A stretch of 64,000 nt of DNA, taken from assembly GCA_030549495.1 (NCBI GenBank), contig JAUIRK010000894.1, forward strand, positions 992,001 to 1,056,000, read 5' to 3'. The first letter of the stretch is position 1. Each line of letters opens with the position of its first letter. This document shows positions 10,892 through 21,215 of the stretch, piece by piece. A program made the translations under genes and the position numbers. The notes under the pieces were generated by a model. The model worked only from the letters and a program-made list of their open reading frames with translations. It searched no databases and was not told the DNA's origin. This DNA is from Nectonema munidae (Eukaryota; Nematomorpha; Nectonematoida; Nectonematidae).

Positions 10892-12456
10892 TAAGTAAGT
10901 AAGTAAGTTTATTTAAATAAAATGAAAATATTTATAAGAATGAACAGAGATATAAGGTAATTTTATACTGAATTTTGATGAAAATATATGTATTCAAAAG
11001 AAATGAAGTGTGAAATCTAAAGGTTTATGCAAACCGCTGCAAGATTTCCAACATCAAGTATTATATTTTATATATCAGAAAGAGTAAGAAGGGAAGTGTT
11101 ACTACTACTAGAGAAATATGTATTCAATTCAGCAAAATTAAACAAAAAATCATTTTGAAAATATTAATGATTGTTTGATTCATAATTCATAATAGTTTGT
11201 ATTAAACTTGACCCTTTCAACTTCTTTTTGCACTGATGGACAAGCGAAATCAAATGCTGAATGATCAGTTTTTTCACGACAAAAAAACTTACAAGTTGCG
11301 CACGTTAATTGATTAGAAGCCATATCACAAGAACTACCATTGTTATTTTTAGAACAGTACCTACAAATAGGTTTTCTAGTACACTTTGATGCCTTGTGTC
11401 CAAACAGACAGCAGTTTGAGCACTGTTTGTACAATATGTAAGGATAAAGCTTATAACTATTCAAATCAATGTAAACTACAAACTTATTTTTTTGAAAGAA
11501 ATTGAAAATTTTACTGGACACTACAAAAACTAAAATTTTACGATCTTGAGACCTTAACTTTTTAGAAAACAGAAATCTAAAAACCTCACCTTGTTCTTTC
11601 AAACTTTTAAGGCTAGGATTTTTAGAAAACATTGATTCTAAAATCTCTTCATCAGATATTTTACATGAAAAATTGAGACTTAGTTTAGGCAAAAACTTTC
11701 TAGCCGGATCAACTTTAAGCTTTTCAGTGGATAATTTTTCAGAAGCTCTCTGCATACTTTGAGAGTCACTAAACTTTAAGCAATACTTGTTTTTCATTTT
11801 TTTCAAAGAACTAACTTGAACGTCTTTCAGCACTTTTGAAGACTTTTCAAAAACATTATCATCGGCATCAGATTTTGAAACTTAAAAACAAAAGTTGTTG
11901 ACTGGCTTCTTTACAACATCAGCATAGGAAATTTTTTTTGGTAATACAGAAGCCGTTTCGGATTTTGCAGAAATTTTCAAATTATTTTCTAAATTGTTAA
12001 CTTTATTCAGTAAATCATCTAATTTTGATGATAGACTAGTATCCCCATGTCCTTTATTATTACAACAAGAGTTTTCAGACAAAATTGGAGTAGAAGAAAC
12101 GGTATCACAGGAAAAAGATAATTTTGAACTTTTTTTCTTATCAAGGCAAGAGGTACATACATAATTAAAACCCAGAGGAAGATATTTGTCATAAAATTTA
12201 TTAAAGCATTTTTGGAGGCCAACACATAAATAACATAACCAGTTATCACATATTATGCATTGTATCATGTGCTCTGAACAATCATCGCCTTTATTGTTTT
12301 TCGATACGTCTCGAAGACAAGCTTTACACACCAACTCTTTGATTTTGAAAGAATATATGAAACAGAAAATTAAAGTATGATGAAGAGAAACTGATACTTG
12401 AGGATTCAATCAACAGGAGTTCATAAATCAGAGGCAACGAATATTTTTGAGATAAA
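10892..12456 (-). mobile_element. LINE copy carrying ORF1 but lacking ORF2
   Basis: On the minus strand this copy begins near 12,456 and ends at AAATAAACTTA followed by (CTTA)n at about 10,895-10,915. The near-direct repeat ATGTAAGTTTAAGT (about 10,883-10,896) and ATGTAAAGTTTAAGT (about 12,457-12,471) look like its target duplication. Between ORF1 (12,409-11,180) and the tail there are only about 280 bases, including a stem-loop GGTTTGCATAAACC near 11,020-11,036 shared with the 9.85-kb LINE end. The endonuclease and reverse transcriptase are missing, so this is an internally deleted or ORF1-only element, comparable in layout to mammalian HAL1. Confidence 0.7.
11180..12409 (-). pseudogene. LINE ORF1 (PHD-like finger, coiled coil, RRM-like, zinc knuckles)
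   Basis: RNA-binding ORF1 protein of a non-LTR retrotransposon. The first part (12,409-11,882, 175 residues) has a PHD-like Cys/His cluster (CKACLRD ... CIICDNWLCYLCVGLQ ... YVCTSCLDKK) and a short leucine heptad region (SSKLDDLLNKVNNLENNL). A single TAA at 11,882-11,884 interrupts the frame, which then stays open to 11,180. The second part has an RRM-like stretch and two or three CCHC/CCCC knuckles (CSNCCLFGHKASKC, CRYCSKNN, CATCKFFC). One stop over about 410 codons implies a fairly recent copy. The first 20 residues after the ATG look unrelated, so the natural start may be internal. Confidence 0.75.
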
Positions 12457-12840
12457 ATGTAAAGTTTAAGTCGGCCATTATAAAAAAGTAAAAGCAAGGG
12501 TTTTATTTGAAAATGAACAAAATAGAAAAGAAAATATTCTAAAAAAAAGCAGACGAAAAATTTTTTGTCTTGGAGTTAAAAAAAAATTTTGTAATGTATA
12601 TAATATAGAAAAATCGACAGCTTTGGGGCATTTTTATAAATAAAAATGAGTCTTTTCGTCAGCTTACCTTTTTAATTTTAAACATCCATCTATATTATTA
12701 CGAACTTATAACTTGTTTAGTTACTTCTCTACAACCTGGTGTATTGTATGGAAATCATATTTTTTTCTGTGGCCCCCTTAAAATTTCTTGTGGCCCCCCA
12801 GGGGGCCATATAGCCCACCTTGAGAACCCCTGATCTAAAA

Positions 12841-13164
12841 GACCCGTTTTCACGCAAAAGGAAAAAGATGGACAAAATCGATTTAAATTTAAAAGTATCT
12901 TGATAGTGACTAAATCTCTACATATTGGCATCTGCGACAGTTTTGATAACTTGACCTATTCAAAATTTTCAGATTTCCTACCCATCTTAGTGAAATGATA
13001 AATGTAATTTTAGCTGATAAGCTATAAATTTAAAGTTTTTCATCTCCAAAAGATGAGCTTCTTTTTAACGGTCAAAATCTTTTTTGAAGCACCCAATATT
13101 AGATCATTACACCACTTCCTAATTCATTGGAACATGGTAGATCTTTTATTTAGTCAAGATACAT
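12841..13164 (+). repeat. Dispersed repeat segment, copy A, right part
   Basis: Resumption of copy A after the hAT insertion. It matches the reverse complement of 23.71-24.0 kb (GTTTTGATAACTT, TTACACCACTTCCTA, CATGGTAGATCTT) and, in its first part, 18,840-19,010. It runs up to the pogo-like element at 13,166, which appears to have inserted into it at a TA. Confidence 0.6.
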
Positions 13165-13165
13165 A

Positions 13166-14960
13166 CCGTATTTCATCGTCTATAAGTCGCACCTGGACTT
13201 TTGAACGAAATACAAGGTAAAAAACCTTACCTATGTCTATAAGCCGCACCCCCAAACATCCAGAAGCTCAAGTTTTAGAATACAATATAAAATACTCAAT
13301 ATGAGTGCCATTTGGTGTGAAGTAATCAAGTGGTGTCAAGTAATTAAAGTGGTACCTAGTGTGACATAATCAAGTGGTATCAATTTGGTGTGAAGTAATC
13401 AAGTGACATCTTATTAATTTTCATTCTTTTGATTTATGCTATATTAAGCCTCCACAATTTAACCAATATCATAATTTATCCCTATCTACTGCTCTACCAA
13501 CAACATGCCTCCTACAAGAAGAATCCATTACACTGTCAAGGAGAAGATTGCCATGGCTGAGTATGCTGACCTTCATAACTTCTGTTGTTATCTTAGTTTT
13601 ATGGAAAAGTTTAGAAATGAAGATTATAGTAAAGAATCAAAAATAAGTATGCTCAGTTTAAAAATAGTTGTTGAGGAAATAAAAAAACATCATCAAAAAG
13701 CAAATATACCTACTATAACAGATAATAAATTTATCAAAAAGTCTTCTATTTTCATCTGAATATAGCAAAAAAAAAAGAAATTTAAAGTTGGAAAACTTCA
13801 AAATAATAAAAAGATTTTAAAATTCAAAATCAAATTAGATACAATATCTTTTTGAAGAAAAAAAACTTGGAAAAACTGCTTTTGAAAAAAAAGAAATTGA
13901 TGCTGGTATTTTGTTTTTTAGAAAGAATGATTGGTGATAGAAAAAAATCATTTGATTAAAAAACGAAAAAATAGACAAAAAAATTGTAGATAACGATGAT
14001 GAAAAGTATTTATAAGAAATTACAAATGTTTCAAAAGCAAGATCTCATAAAAAGATGTAAAAAAAAGTGGAACTAGGATATTTGTACCACCACGTTAATT
14101 AGAAACAATGTTTCCCAACAGTATCTTCTACTATTCTTCAATCTTTTATAGAAGCTTGTAAAAGTGGTGCATGCAAAATAAATCTACATCCTTCTCAAGT
14201 TTATAATTATAAAATCCAAGTTATAAAAGAAACCGCAGGTAAAATTAAAACTCGTGGAATCCAACAACCTCTTTGGATTTGCCATGGGATGGAAAATTGC
14301 TCCCTACATTGAAAAGTAAATTTCATTACGAGAAACGAATGCCAGTTGTTGTTTCAAACAATGAGATGTTTAATTTACTTGGATAAATTCATATAGGAAA
14401 AACAAAGGAGGAGAAGTGCTTTGAAGTGCTTCTGTAGATTTGCTTGAAAAATCGGGTTGTAAGGAGCTTGTCAAAACAATGGTATTTGACACCACAATTC
14501 TTAACACTTCTAGTAAAATGAGGAAAATTTTAGAGAAAAAAAGTTAAAGCCAATCCAGAAATCAGAAGTAATTATTTTTATTTATATTATTTAAAGTTAT
14601 CAAATAAAATTAAATACAGTTTTATTTTCACAAATTTTTAATGTTTGTTTTTTTAAACTTTTTAATATTTTAAAAATATAGTGTTTTATTAATAAACACT
14701 CATTTAATTTTGTTCTCAATAGAGTTAAAAAAAATTTTTATGTATTTAGTTTAACGCCATCTACATATTTTTTCGGCAAAATTGTATTTATTTGCTTGTG
14801 TAATACCTAAACATCAATATTTTTTGTAAATATTTTTTTAATATTATTTTCAAACTGAAATACAACAACAAAAAAAGTAAGGGATGATTTGAATATGTTT
14901 GGGCAATAGAAATACCCTAAGGCACGTCTTATCCTGTGGGGCGAAAACAAAGAATGTTAA
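13166..14960 (+). mobile_element. Decayed pogo-like transposon
   Basis: The left end CCGTATTTCATCGTCTATAA with the following GTCGCACC is the type of TIR seen in pogo-like elements. A second copy of the theme (GTCTATAAGCCGCACC) lies at 13,232-13,247, and the right side near 14,922-14,950 has the inverse (GGCACGTCTTAT ... GTGGGGCGAAAA). The right end is approximate. The interior contains one recognisable coding piece, the N-terminal DNA-binding part at 13,505, and otherwise very AT-rich eroded sequence. Confidence 0.6.
13505..13759 (+). pseudogene. N-terminal remnant of a pogo-like transposase
   Basis: Opens with MPPTRRIHYTVKEKIAMAEY, the N-terminal helix-turn-helix start (V-K-E-K-x-x-x-x-E-Y-A) common in pogo-like transposases. 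Homology fades after about 30 residues. The sequence downstream to 14,560 is rich in lysine/asparagine codons and stops, and no catalytic DDE block is visible. The remnant is too short to tell the subfamily. Confidence 0.55.
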
Positions 14961-15960
14961 ATGAAGTATACACGTCCTTTAAATTTTTAAAACAAATTTC
15001 TCTTTTGGTAAATTTTTTATACCAAATTTAGCTAATAAAGGGTAATATTATACTTGAAATCTAAAATAACTTCTTACCGCATGTGCTGGAACCATGACTC
15101 TGCAATATGAATATTTTATGTTTAGTATAGTTGGATAAATTAGTTTTATATATTAACCTCAGTGATTATGATTGGCTATGCTGAACTTTAAGAGTTGATT
15201 ATTTGATCAGATGAATAGTTGATTATAGTTAGTTGTTTAATCAATCAAAATTTGATTTATTGTGTAAATAGTTTATCATGTTAGATCTCATTTCATTAAA
15301 TAAAAATAATAATATATTCAGAAAATGAGTGATATAATCGTGACAATTTTTCAAACTATATTTGCTTTAAGGACAAGCCATAAGATGATTATGCTTCGGA
15401 TGTTAACATCTTCGTTTGAAGTTTGATTCTTTATTTCCATTCTGGAACATTTAAACAAATCGTGCAATATGTAATATAAGAATACCTCGCCATACTTAAA
15501 CAGATATCTCTTATAAAACAAGACAAAATAGTAATTTCTACTACAAAAAAACTTCCCCAGTTATGTATATTTATTGATTTTACGTTGAATACTTTTTTGA
15601 GTTTATTTTCAAAGATTATTTTTTTATTTAAACTTTATAATTTTAAAAAAAAATTGAGTTTACAAGTCAAATCTTCAATGACAAGAAATATTTTACATTT
15701 ACTTGATAATGCACATTTTAAATTTTTTTCAGGGGAAAGAAAGGGTCTATAATAAATTCTATCAGGGTTGAACAAGATAACTATGTTAATTTGAAATACT
15801 AAAAGACACAATGAATAAAGCAAGGTAAATTTCTATTTCACAAGGATTTCAAACTGAAAAAAGCACTCTTATTTACTTGAAGTTAGAATATGTTTATTGA
15901 TAGCTAAAAATATATAAAATTGAACTTAAAACAGAACAAAATGTACTTATTATATATATA
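14961..15960. other. Non-coding stretch
   Basis: AT-rich sequence with no recognisable coding, repeat or RNA feature. It ends in a TA microsatellite (about 15,948-15,960) whose last TA served as target for the next Tigger. Confidence 0.5.
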
Positions 15961-17044
15961 CAGTCGACACCCGTTATAACGCCACCATCGGGACCATACA
16001 AAATTGGCGTTATAGCGGGGTTGGCGGTAAATCGCGGGATTCATAACGTATCCATATTTTGTTGCATTATGCCATATTTGAGATCATACGTAATGACATG
16101 TAGTGCAAGTATGTAGAAGTGTTCTCGTAATGAATGTTTTTATTTTATCGTTTGTGTTAGTAAACATCTTTGAATAAAAAAAATAAAAACCAAGCCAAAT
16201 TTATTTGGAAAAAAATCTAATATAGTTTTTTGTTTGGTGGTGCATTTCCCAACAGTATCCAATCTTTTTTCTAATTTTTCTAATAAGAACAAATCTTCTT
16301 CTGTGCAGTTATTGTTGCATCCAATAAAACTTCTACACAAATTGAGGGCAGACCGAACATCCTTCATAACTGGTTTTGATTTCGGTGCTGTTTCGGGTTC
16401 GTCATCTGATATGTCGTCAGCATCTGTTGGTCGTACACACTGAATGCGTTCTTGGTCTGTAAGTTCAGCGAAGGTCTCTTCAGTGTTGTCGACAGCGGTG
16501 AACTCGTCTGCAGATATTGCATTGGAAGCGTCAATGTCTAGGGCTTTTGTTGTACTTCGTAGCAATTAATCGAGTGGAAGGTCGTCTTCGTCGTCATCTT
16601 CTATGGTTTGTTGTTGGTCTGGTTTGGCGATAAGGCCGGTGTGCTGCCAACAATTTGATATTATTGAGGCTTTCACGGAGTCCCAGGCTTTCTTGGTGTA
16701 GCGGATTTATTATTATTGTCATGTTTATGTATTAACATCAAGTACAGTAATTTAAGACAAACACATATTTTTTTTGTTTTGCATTCATTCTTACATCAAT
16801 CTTTTTTGTTGTATAATGCCACACTCGATTGAACTTGACTGCTGTTGAATGAGCGGGCGGGAAAATTTGCTATGGCTTTGGCGGTAAGTCGGGGGAGACA
16901 GCATGCCAAATGAGATGTTTGTTCTGCTGATTATGATGGCGGACAGCGAGGGGCGGTTTAGCGCGGGATTTAACATGGACGGCAATCTGTTCTAGGCATT
17001 TTATTGGCGGTAAGCGGGGTTGGCGGTAGAGCGGGGGTGGACTG
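15961..17044 (-). mobile_element. Internally deleted Tigger with intact TIRs
   Basis: The TIRs CAGTCGACACCCGTTATAAC (15,961) and, from the other strand, CAGTCCACCCCCGCTCTACC (from 17,044) lie between TA dinucleotides (15,959-15,960 and 17,045-17,046). Subterminal blocks with GGCGGTAA and GCGGGRTT occur near both ends, some several times. At 1,084 bases it keeps only the 3' coding part, so it is a non-autonomous deletion derivative. The TIR sequence differs from the other three Tiggers here. Confidence 0.88.
16140..16700 (-). pseudogene. C-terminal fragment of a Tigger transposase
   Basis: The open part (16,565-16,140, 141 residues) has the acidic stretch (DADDISDDEPETAPK) and the closing TTKQKTILDFFPNKF typical of Tigger C-termini. 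Just upstream, to about 16,700, the same strand reads YTKKAWDSVKASIISNCWQH, the conserved A-W-x-x-V-x-x-x-x-I-x-N-C-W segment that follows the catalytic core. A stop separates it from the open part. The whole DDE core and DNA-binding domains have been lost by internal deletion. Confidence 0.85.
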
Positions 17045-17046
17045 TA

Positions 17047-18584
17047 TATATTTATATCTTTAGCTCAGAAGAGACCTCCGCATTAGTACGTGTAATTCCA
17101 AGTTTTCTTATCGAGGATCTAAGATTGAGAATTTTTATTCATTATAAGATGCTGACAAAATTAGTATCATGAAATACTGCATAGTTCCGTTTAATCAAGC
17201 ACGCGTTTTTTAATTCAAGGAACTTGAACTTAGGAAGTGAACGTAAATCCATTTTGAAAAACAGAAGCTGGATGTTTCATGCTTTGCTTATCATTGGAAA
17301 AAATTTTACAGGGCTACAAAGAAATATAATAACACAGAAATATATTAAGTTGGTTCTTCTATTTCTTCCTTTTCGAAAAACTTGATAAATTTGCTTACAA
17401 TGCTTGAAAATGATTTTTTCTTAATATTCAAATAAAAATTATTTGAAAAACTACTTAGAATTTAAGTATTCAAATACTTATCAGTTTTTCAAGTGGCTAA
17501 AGAAATTAAATTCGTTTATAAATAACAGAACTTCTTTCATACACAAATTTTTAAAGTATTTTGGGCATTCAACTGCGGCTGTCATATAATAAATTTTTTA
17601 AATTTTCTGGCATCTATAATTTTCATTATGAATGATTTTTGCGAACGACCTAACACTTTCATTTTCGCTCTTTCTATCTATCGTTGAAGATGGAGGAAAA
17701 AAATGCTAAAAATGTCATCAAAATACTTACTTGGATCAGTGATCAACTTTAAATTTCGGCGTTTGTATTCTGAGCGTTTTCTAAAAATAATCACAAAAAT
17801 TAAGAAGAATATGGTGACGTTTTTTTGAATTTCAATTAATCAATAAAACAATTTAAGGTGTGTATATCCAATATATTTTCAATATATACTGATTATTGTG
17901 CAGTCGGTAAGCTAGAGCGGAGTTTCATGTCGTAAAGGGTTTGAGTTGTGTTTTATTATTGTATTTCATTGTATATGATCATTTCTTTGTTGACGACTTA
18001 CCTCAGGTTCCGTTCAAACTTTGCTCACTCTAATCCTTGAAATGGAAACATTCCTAGCTTGCCTATCACAGAGAGTGTGCGACGTCAAGCAATAATAGAT
18101 ACTTCAAAAGGATATTTTTCAAAAAAATACATATATTAAAATAAAGATGAATCCACATTGAAAATTGTATAGTATATTTAAATTTAAAAATAAGGAAAAA
18201 AATTAAAAAATTTCAAAAAGCATAAAAAAAAATTAGTGATTTCTTTTTCTTTTTTTTTGACTCATTTTTATTATGATTATAAATACTATGTGTGTTTGAA
18301 ATTTTATAAATTTTCGTATTAGTCAGACCTTGATTATCTGAATAAGATTCTTTAGGAACAAATTTGTTGCACTAAAAATTGATATACAGCGAGAAATTTT
18401 AAATAAGTTTTAATTTAAACAAATGGTTTCCTGTATTTTTGAAAAGGAGAAAATGATAAGTTATGGCCGAAATACAAAACAGAAGAAGCATAATCCGATT
18501 GAAAGAGAGCAAAGAATATTTTAAATATTCGAAAAAACCATTTTCAAAAAAAAAAAAAACAGAATTTACCCGATTTTAGAGCTT
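17047..18584. other. Non-coding stretch
   Basis: Mostly unique-looking AT-rich sequence. No coding region, terminal repeats or RNA gene could be supported. Confidence 0.5.
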
Positions 18585-19020
18585 TCCTATTAAAGAATCT
18601 TCTTGATCTAAAATTTTTTATCCATATCCTTGTTCTATTATGAAGGCATAGGAACAGGTATTTATTTAGAATATTTGCAACCTATTCCTTCTTCAAAAGT
18701 TGTTTTCACCTTGAAATCCTTCAAGATGCTCTTTGTTCAATTACAAAAAGTTATCTAAAACTTTGAATTACACATTGATTTATCTAAAAGATTCTATCTT
18801 TAATATCAAAAGAAAAATATGGTCAAATTTTATTCAAATTATGAAATTATCTTGATAATGGACAAATCTTCCAATTTTGACATCTGTGGAAATTTTGATA
18901 ACTTTGACCGATTGAAAATTTTCACATTACCTTTCCATCTTAGTGGAATTATGATCGTTATCCTATCTGGCTAAAGGTTTAAAGATTTTTCATTTGGAAA
19001 TGAGAAACTTCATATAACTA
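18585..19020 (+). repeat. Dispersed repeat segment, copy B (partial)
   Basis: Same orientation as copy A. It shares TTAAAGAATCTTCTTGAT, an ATATTTGCAACC block, a TCAACTACAAAAAGTT-like block, ATCTTGATA followed by ACAAATCT, a GGAAATTTTGATAACTTT-like block and CCATCTTAGTG. Neither end of the family seen in A and C (TTGGGTG and CACCCAA) is retained. Confidence 0.55.
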
Positions 19021-19134
19021 CTACGTTGACAATTTAAAAGGGAAGCCCTATGAGTTACTATTAAAAAAAAATTTAATCAAACGTTCTCTTTTAAATTTTT
19101 TTTCAGAATATATTTATATTTAGCCCAACTTTAC

Positions 19135-19322
19135 AAATAAGAGCAAATGAACGTCCATTCATTTTTGGCCATCAATGCGTATTTGCAAATTTTACTTTAC
19201 TGTTTTGTGAATATTTTAAGCTCTTTCGTTTTCGCTACTTGGTCTGGTCAAGTCCAAATTTTCATTTTGACGTTTTGCGTGGCAAGTTGAGTATCGACAT
19301 CGCCCCTAAGTGCTTTAACCTT
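19135..19322 (+). repeat. Dispersed repeat D, copy 1
   Basis: The left half (CATCAATGCGTATTTGCAAA, then TTTACTTTACTGTTTTGT) matches 46,305-46,350. The right half (AGCTCTTTCGTTTTCGCTA ... GTGGCAAGTTGAGTAT ... CGCCCCTAA ... TGCTTTAAC) matches 44,036-44,143. So this copy joins pieces that occur separately elsewhere in the window, and it is the longest copy here. Class unknown. Confidence 0.6.
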
Positions 19323-19384
19323 CGCTATACGCACATATGGCAATTTACTCCACACTAATATTTAAAAACTCGATAGCGTAAAAT

Positions 19385-19773
19385 TTTTTTTTTCTTATTT
19401 TTTTTTTTTGGGGGTGAAATTTTTTAATATTTTTTTATTTTTTATGAAATATTTTTAAAATTATCATCTTAAAAACTTTTTCAATTTATTTTTAAAATCA
19501 AATTTTTTTTTTTTAAAATTTTATAAAAAAAAAAAATTCATTTTGGGATGATTTTTTTTTTTATTATCAATTTAATTTTATCAATTTTTTTTTTTTTTTT
19601 TAAAATATATTTAATTTTATTATATAAAAATTTTTTTTTATTTTTTTTTTAAAATCAATTTTTTTTTTTTATTATTTATAGAGTGTTTTAATTTTTAAAA
19701 AAAAAAATATTTTGGAATATATAAAAAAAATTATTTATAAAAAAAAAAAAAAAAAAAACAAATTTACTTTTAA

Positions 19774-19804
<31 letters not shown>

Positions 19805-19935
19805 TATTTTTTTTTTCTTCCTTTTTTTTTTTTTTTTTTTGTTATAAAAATTAAACTCCTCTTTTTTTTTTTTTGATAAAAAATAAAAAAATAAAATTTT
19901 TTTTTTTTTTGTTTGGGGGTTTGGGTTTTTTTTCA
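19385..19935. repeat. Poly-A/poly-T low-complexity block
   Basis: About 550 bases made almost only of T and A runs of 8-20 bases, with a few G runs near the edges (TTTTTTGGGGGTG and GTTTGGGGGTTTGGG). It has no unit period. A reading frame through it would be meaningless. It may be real low-complexity DNA or a poorly resolved assembly stretch. Confidence 0.7.
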
Positions 19936-20383
19936 TTTATGATCACAAACTTAAAATACTGGTGAAAAGAATGAGCGATCATATATTTACCATATAATTA
20001 TACAATTCAAAGAAGTGGAAGTATTAACATTTTATACGATTTTAAGATAATCATTTTTAAAATTTTTTTATATTGTTTAGTTTTTCTTCTTTCTAAATAA
20101 ATCCTTCATACTTAACATGTTTGAAAGAATTCTAATATGCTAAAATATATTCTAAAATGTATAATTGTACTATATAACCAATATATAATAAAATTCCGAA
20201 AAAATCAAAATGGTGTTCTTGGGAAAACAAATTTATTTTCAGGCATACTACTAATTCGAATGATATTTACAGTTATTTTTTAACAGCTTTAGCCAAAATG
20301 AAGTGCAGAAATGAAATAAGCATAGTCGATTTAGTGTAAAAAATTATTTTTAATTTGAAGAATATTTTTAGAGATAATTTTAT
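19936..20383. other. Non-coding stretch upstream of the hAT fossil
   Basis: No recognisable feature. It may include eroded 5' coding sequence of the hAT transposase that follows, but nothing can be assigned. Confidence 0.4.
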
Positions 20384-21215
20384 CCTTAATCACCGGTTAC
20401 AATTGGTACTGGATGACTTCGTGAATGATGTAAAGCAGGTTAATCATTTTAAAATATTCATTGATAAGATCTATATTATGGCGTGGCTACCTTTCTCTTT
20501 ATAAGTTTTTTTAAAGGAAGGCTTTTTGGGGATGGCATCACGATTATCAAACAAAAGTTTTCTCTATGATTTGGCTTTGATGATTGATATTCTTCGAGAA
20601 ATCTCAATATTGTTCAACGGTTTGCAAGCGAGACTTGATGATTGAAAGTAAGGGTGTAAGGGATTGAAAACATTAAAAAGCGTATGATGAGTATCATCTT
20701 GTTCGACTGAGATTGAACACAAAATCCTCGAGTTTTCATATTTTTTGGATCCGAATTCATGACAGATCGAAGAGGTGATTATTCCATGGAAAGAAGGTGA
20801 GGAAAGCCTCATTCATTTCGAAAGATTTTATTGTCATCGAATCGATCTCAATGAATATAGAGATTATATTGAAAACTCATTAATTCAAACGAAAACTTTA
20901 GATGCATCCGACTCACCAGAGAGCATATAAAGGGCTAAAAATATATTGAATGTCGTGGCTGTTAGTACAGCGGAAGCAGAGAGAGGCTTTTCAATGATGA
21001 ACAATATATGTTTCGAAAAAAGAAACCAATTGTCAGTTCATAACATCTCAAACCTGATGATAATAAATTTAATTGGCATGCCGCTAAAAAATTGGAAGGC
21101 AAAAGATAGTTATAACATGGTTGAGAAAGAACCATTCAGCAGATGACACAACGGTAAAAAGAAAGCAAGAAGATGAAGTCGATCAAAATCAAGAGGAAAT
21201 CTGGAAATACTTAGA
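20384..21215 (+). pseudogene. hAT-superfamily transposase, C-terminal half, decayed
   Basis: Fragments in changing frames give the order expected of hAT transposases of the type often annotated as zinc-finger or KIAA1586-like proteins: [20 protein letters not shown] (~20,384-20,445), LALMIDILREISILFNGLQA (~20,570-20,630), a middle part with HKILEFSYFLDP, and the dimerisation region VSTAEAERGFSMMNNICFEK ... RNQLSVHNISNLM (20,960-21,060), which contains the E-R-x-F-S hAT_C signature. Downstream, SADDTTVKRKQEDEVDQNQ to a stop near 21,215 matches the usual end. Several stops and shifts are present. TIRs were not located. Confidence 0.75.

Larger units (their letters stand above)
10487..12832. mobile_element. 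hAT-type non-autonomous transposon with exact 8-bp duplication
   Basis: The left end CAAGGATTCTCAACC and the right end TTGAGAACCCCTG (on the other strand CAGGGGTTCTCAAGG) form short hAT-like TIRs, continued by C-rich subterminal stretches (GCCCCC on each side). The 8-base direct repeat ATCTAAAA lies immediately outside both ends (10479-10486 and 12833-12840). The element has no hAT transposase. Most of its length is a later LINE insertion (about 10,892-12,456), so the original element was about 780 bases. Confidence 0.88.

Noticed and set aside
19688-19936. 82-residue lysine/phenylalanine frame
   Set aside because: It is the translation of poly-A/T low-complexity DNA.
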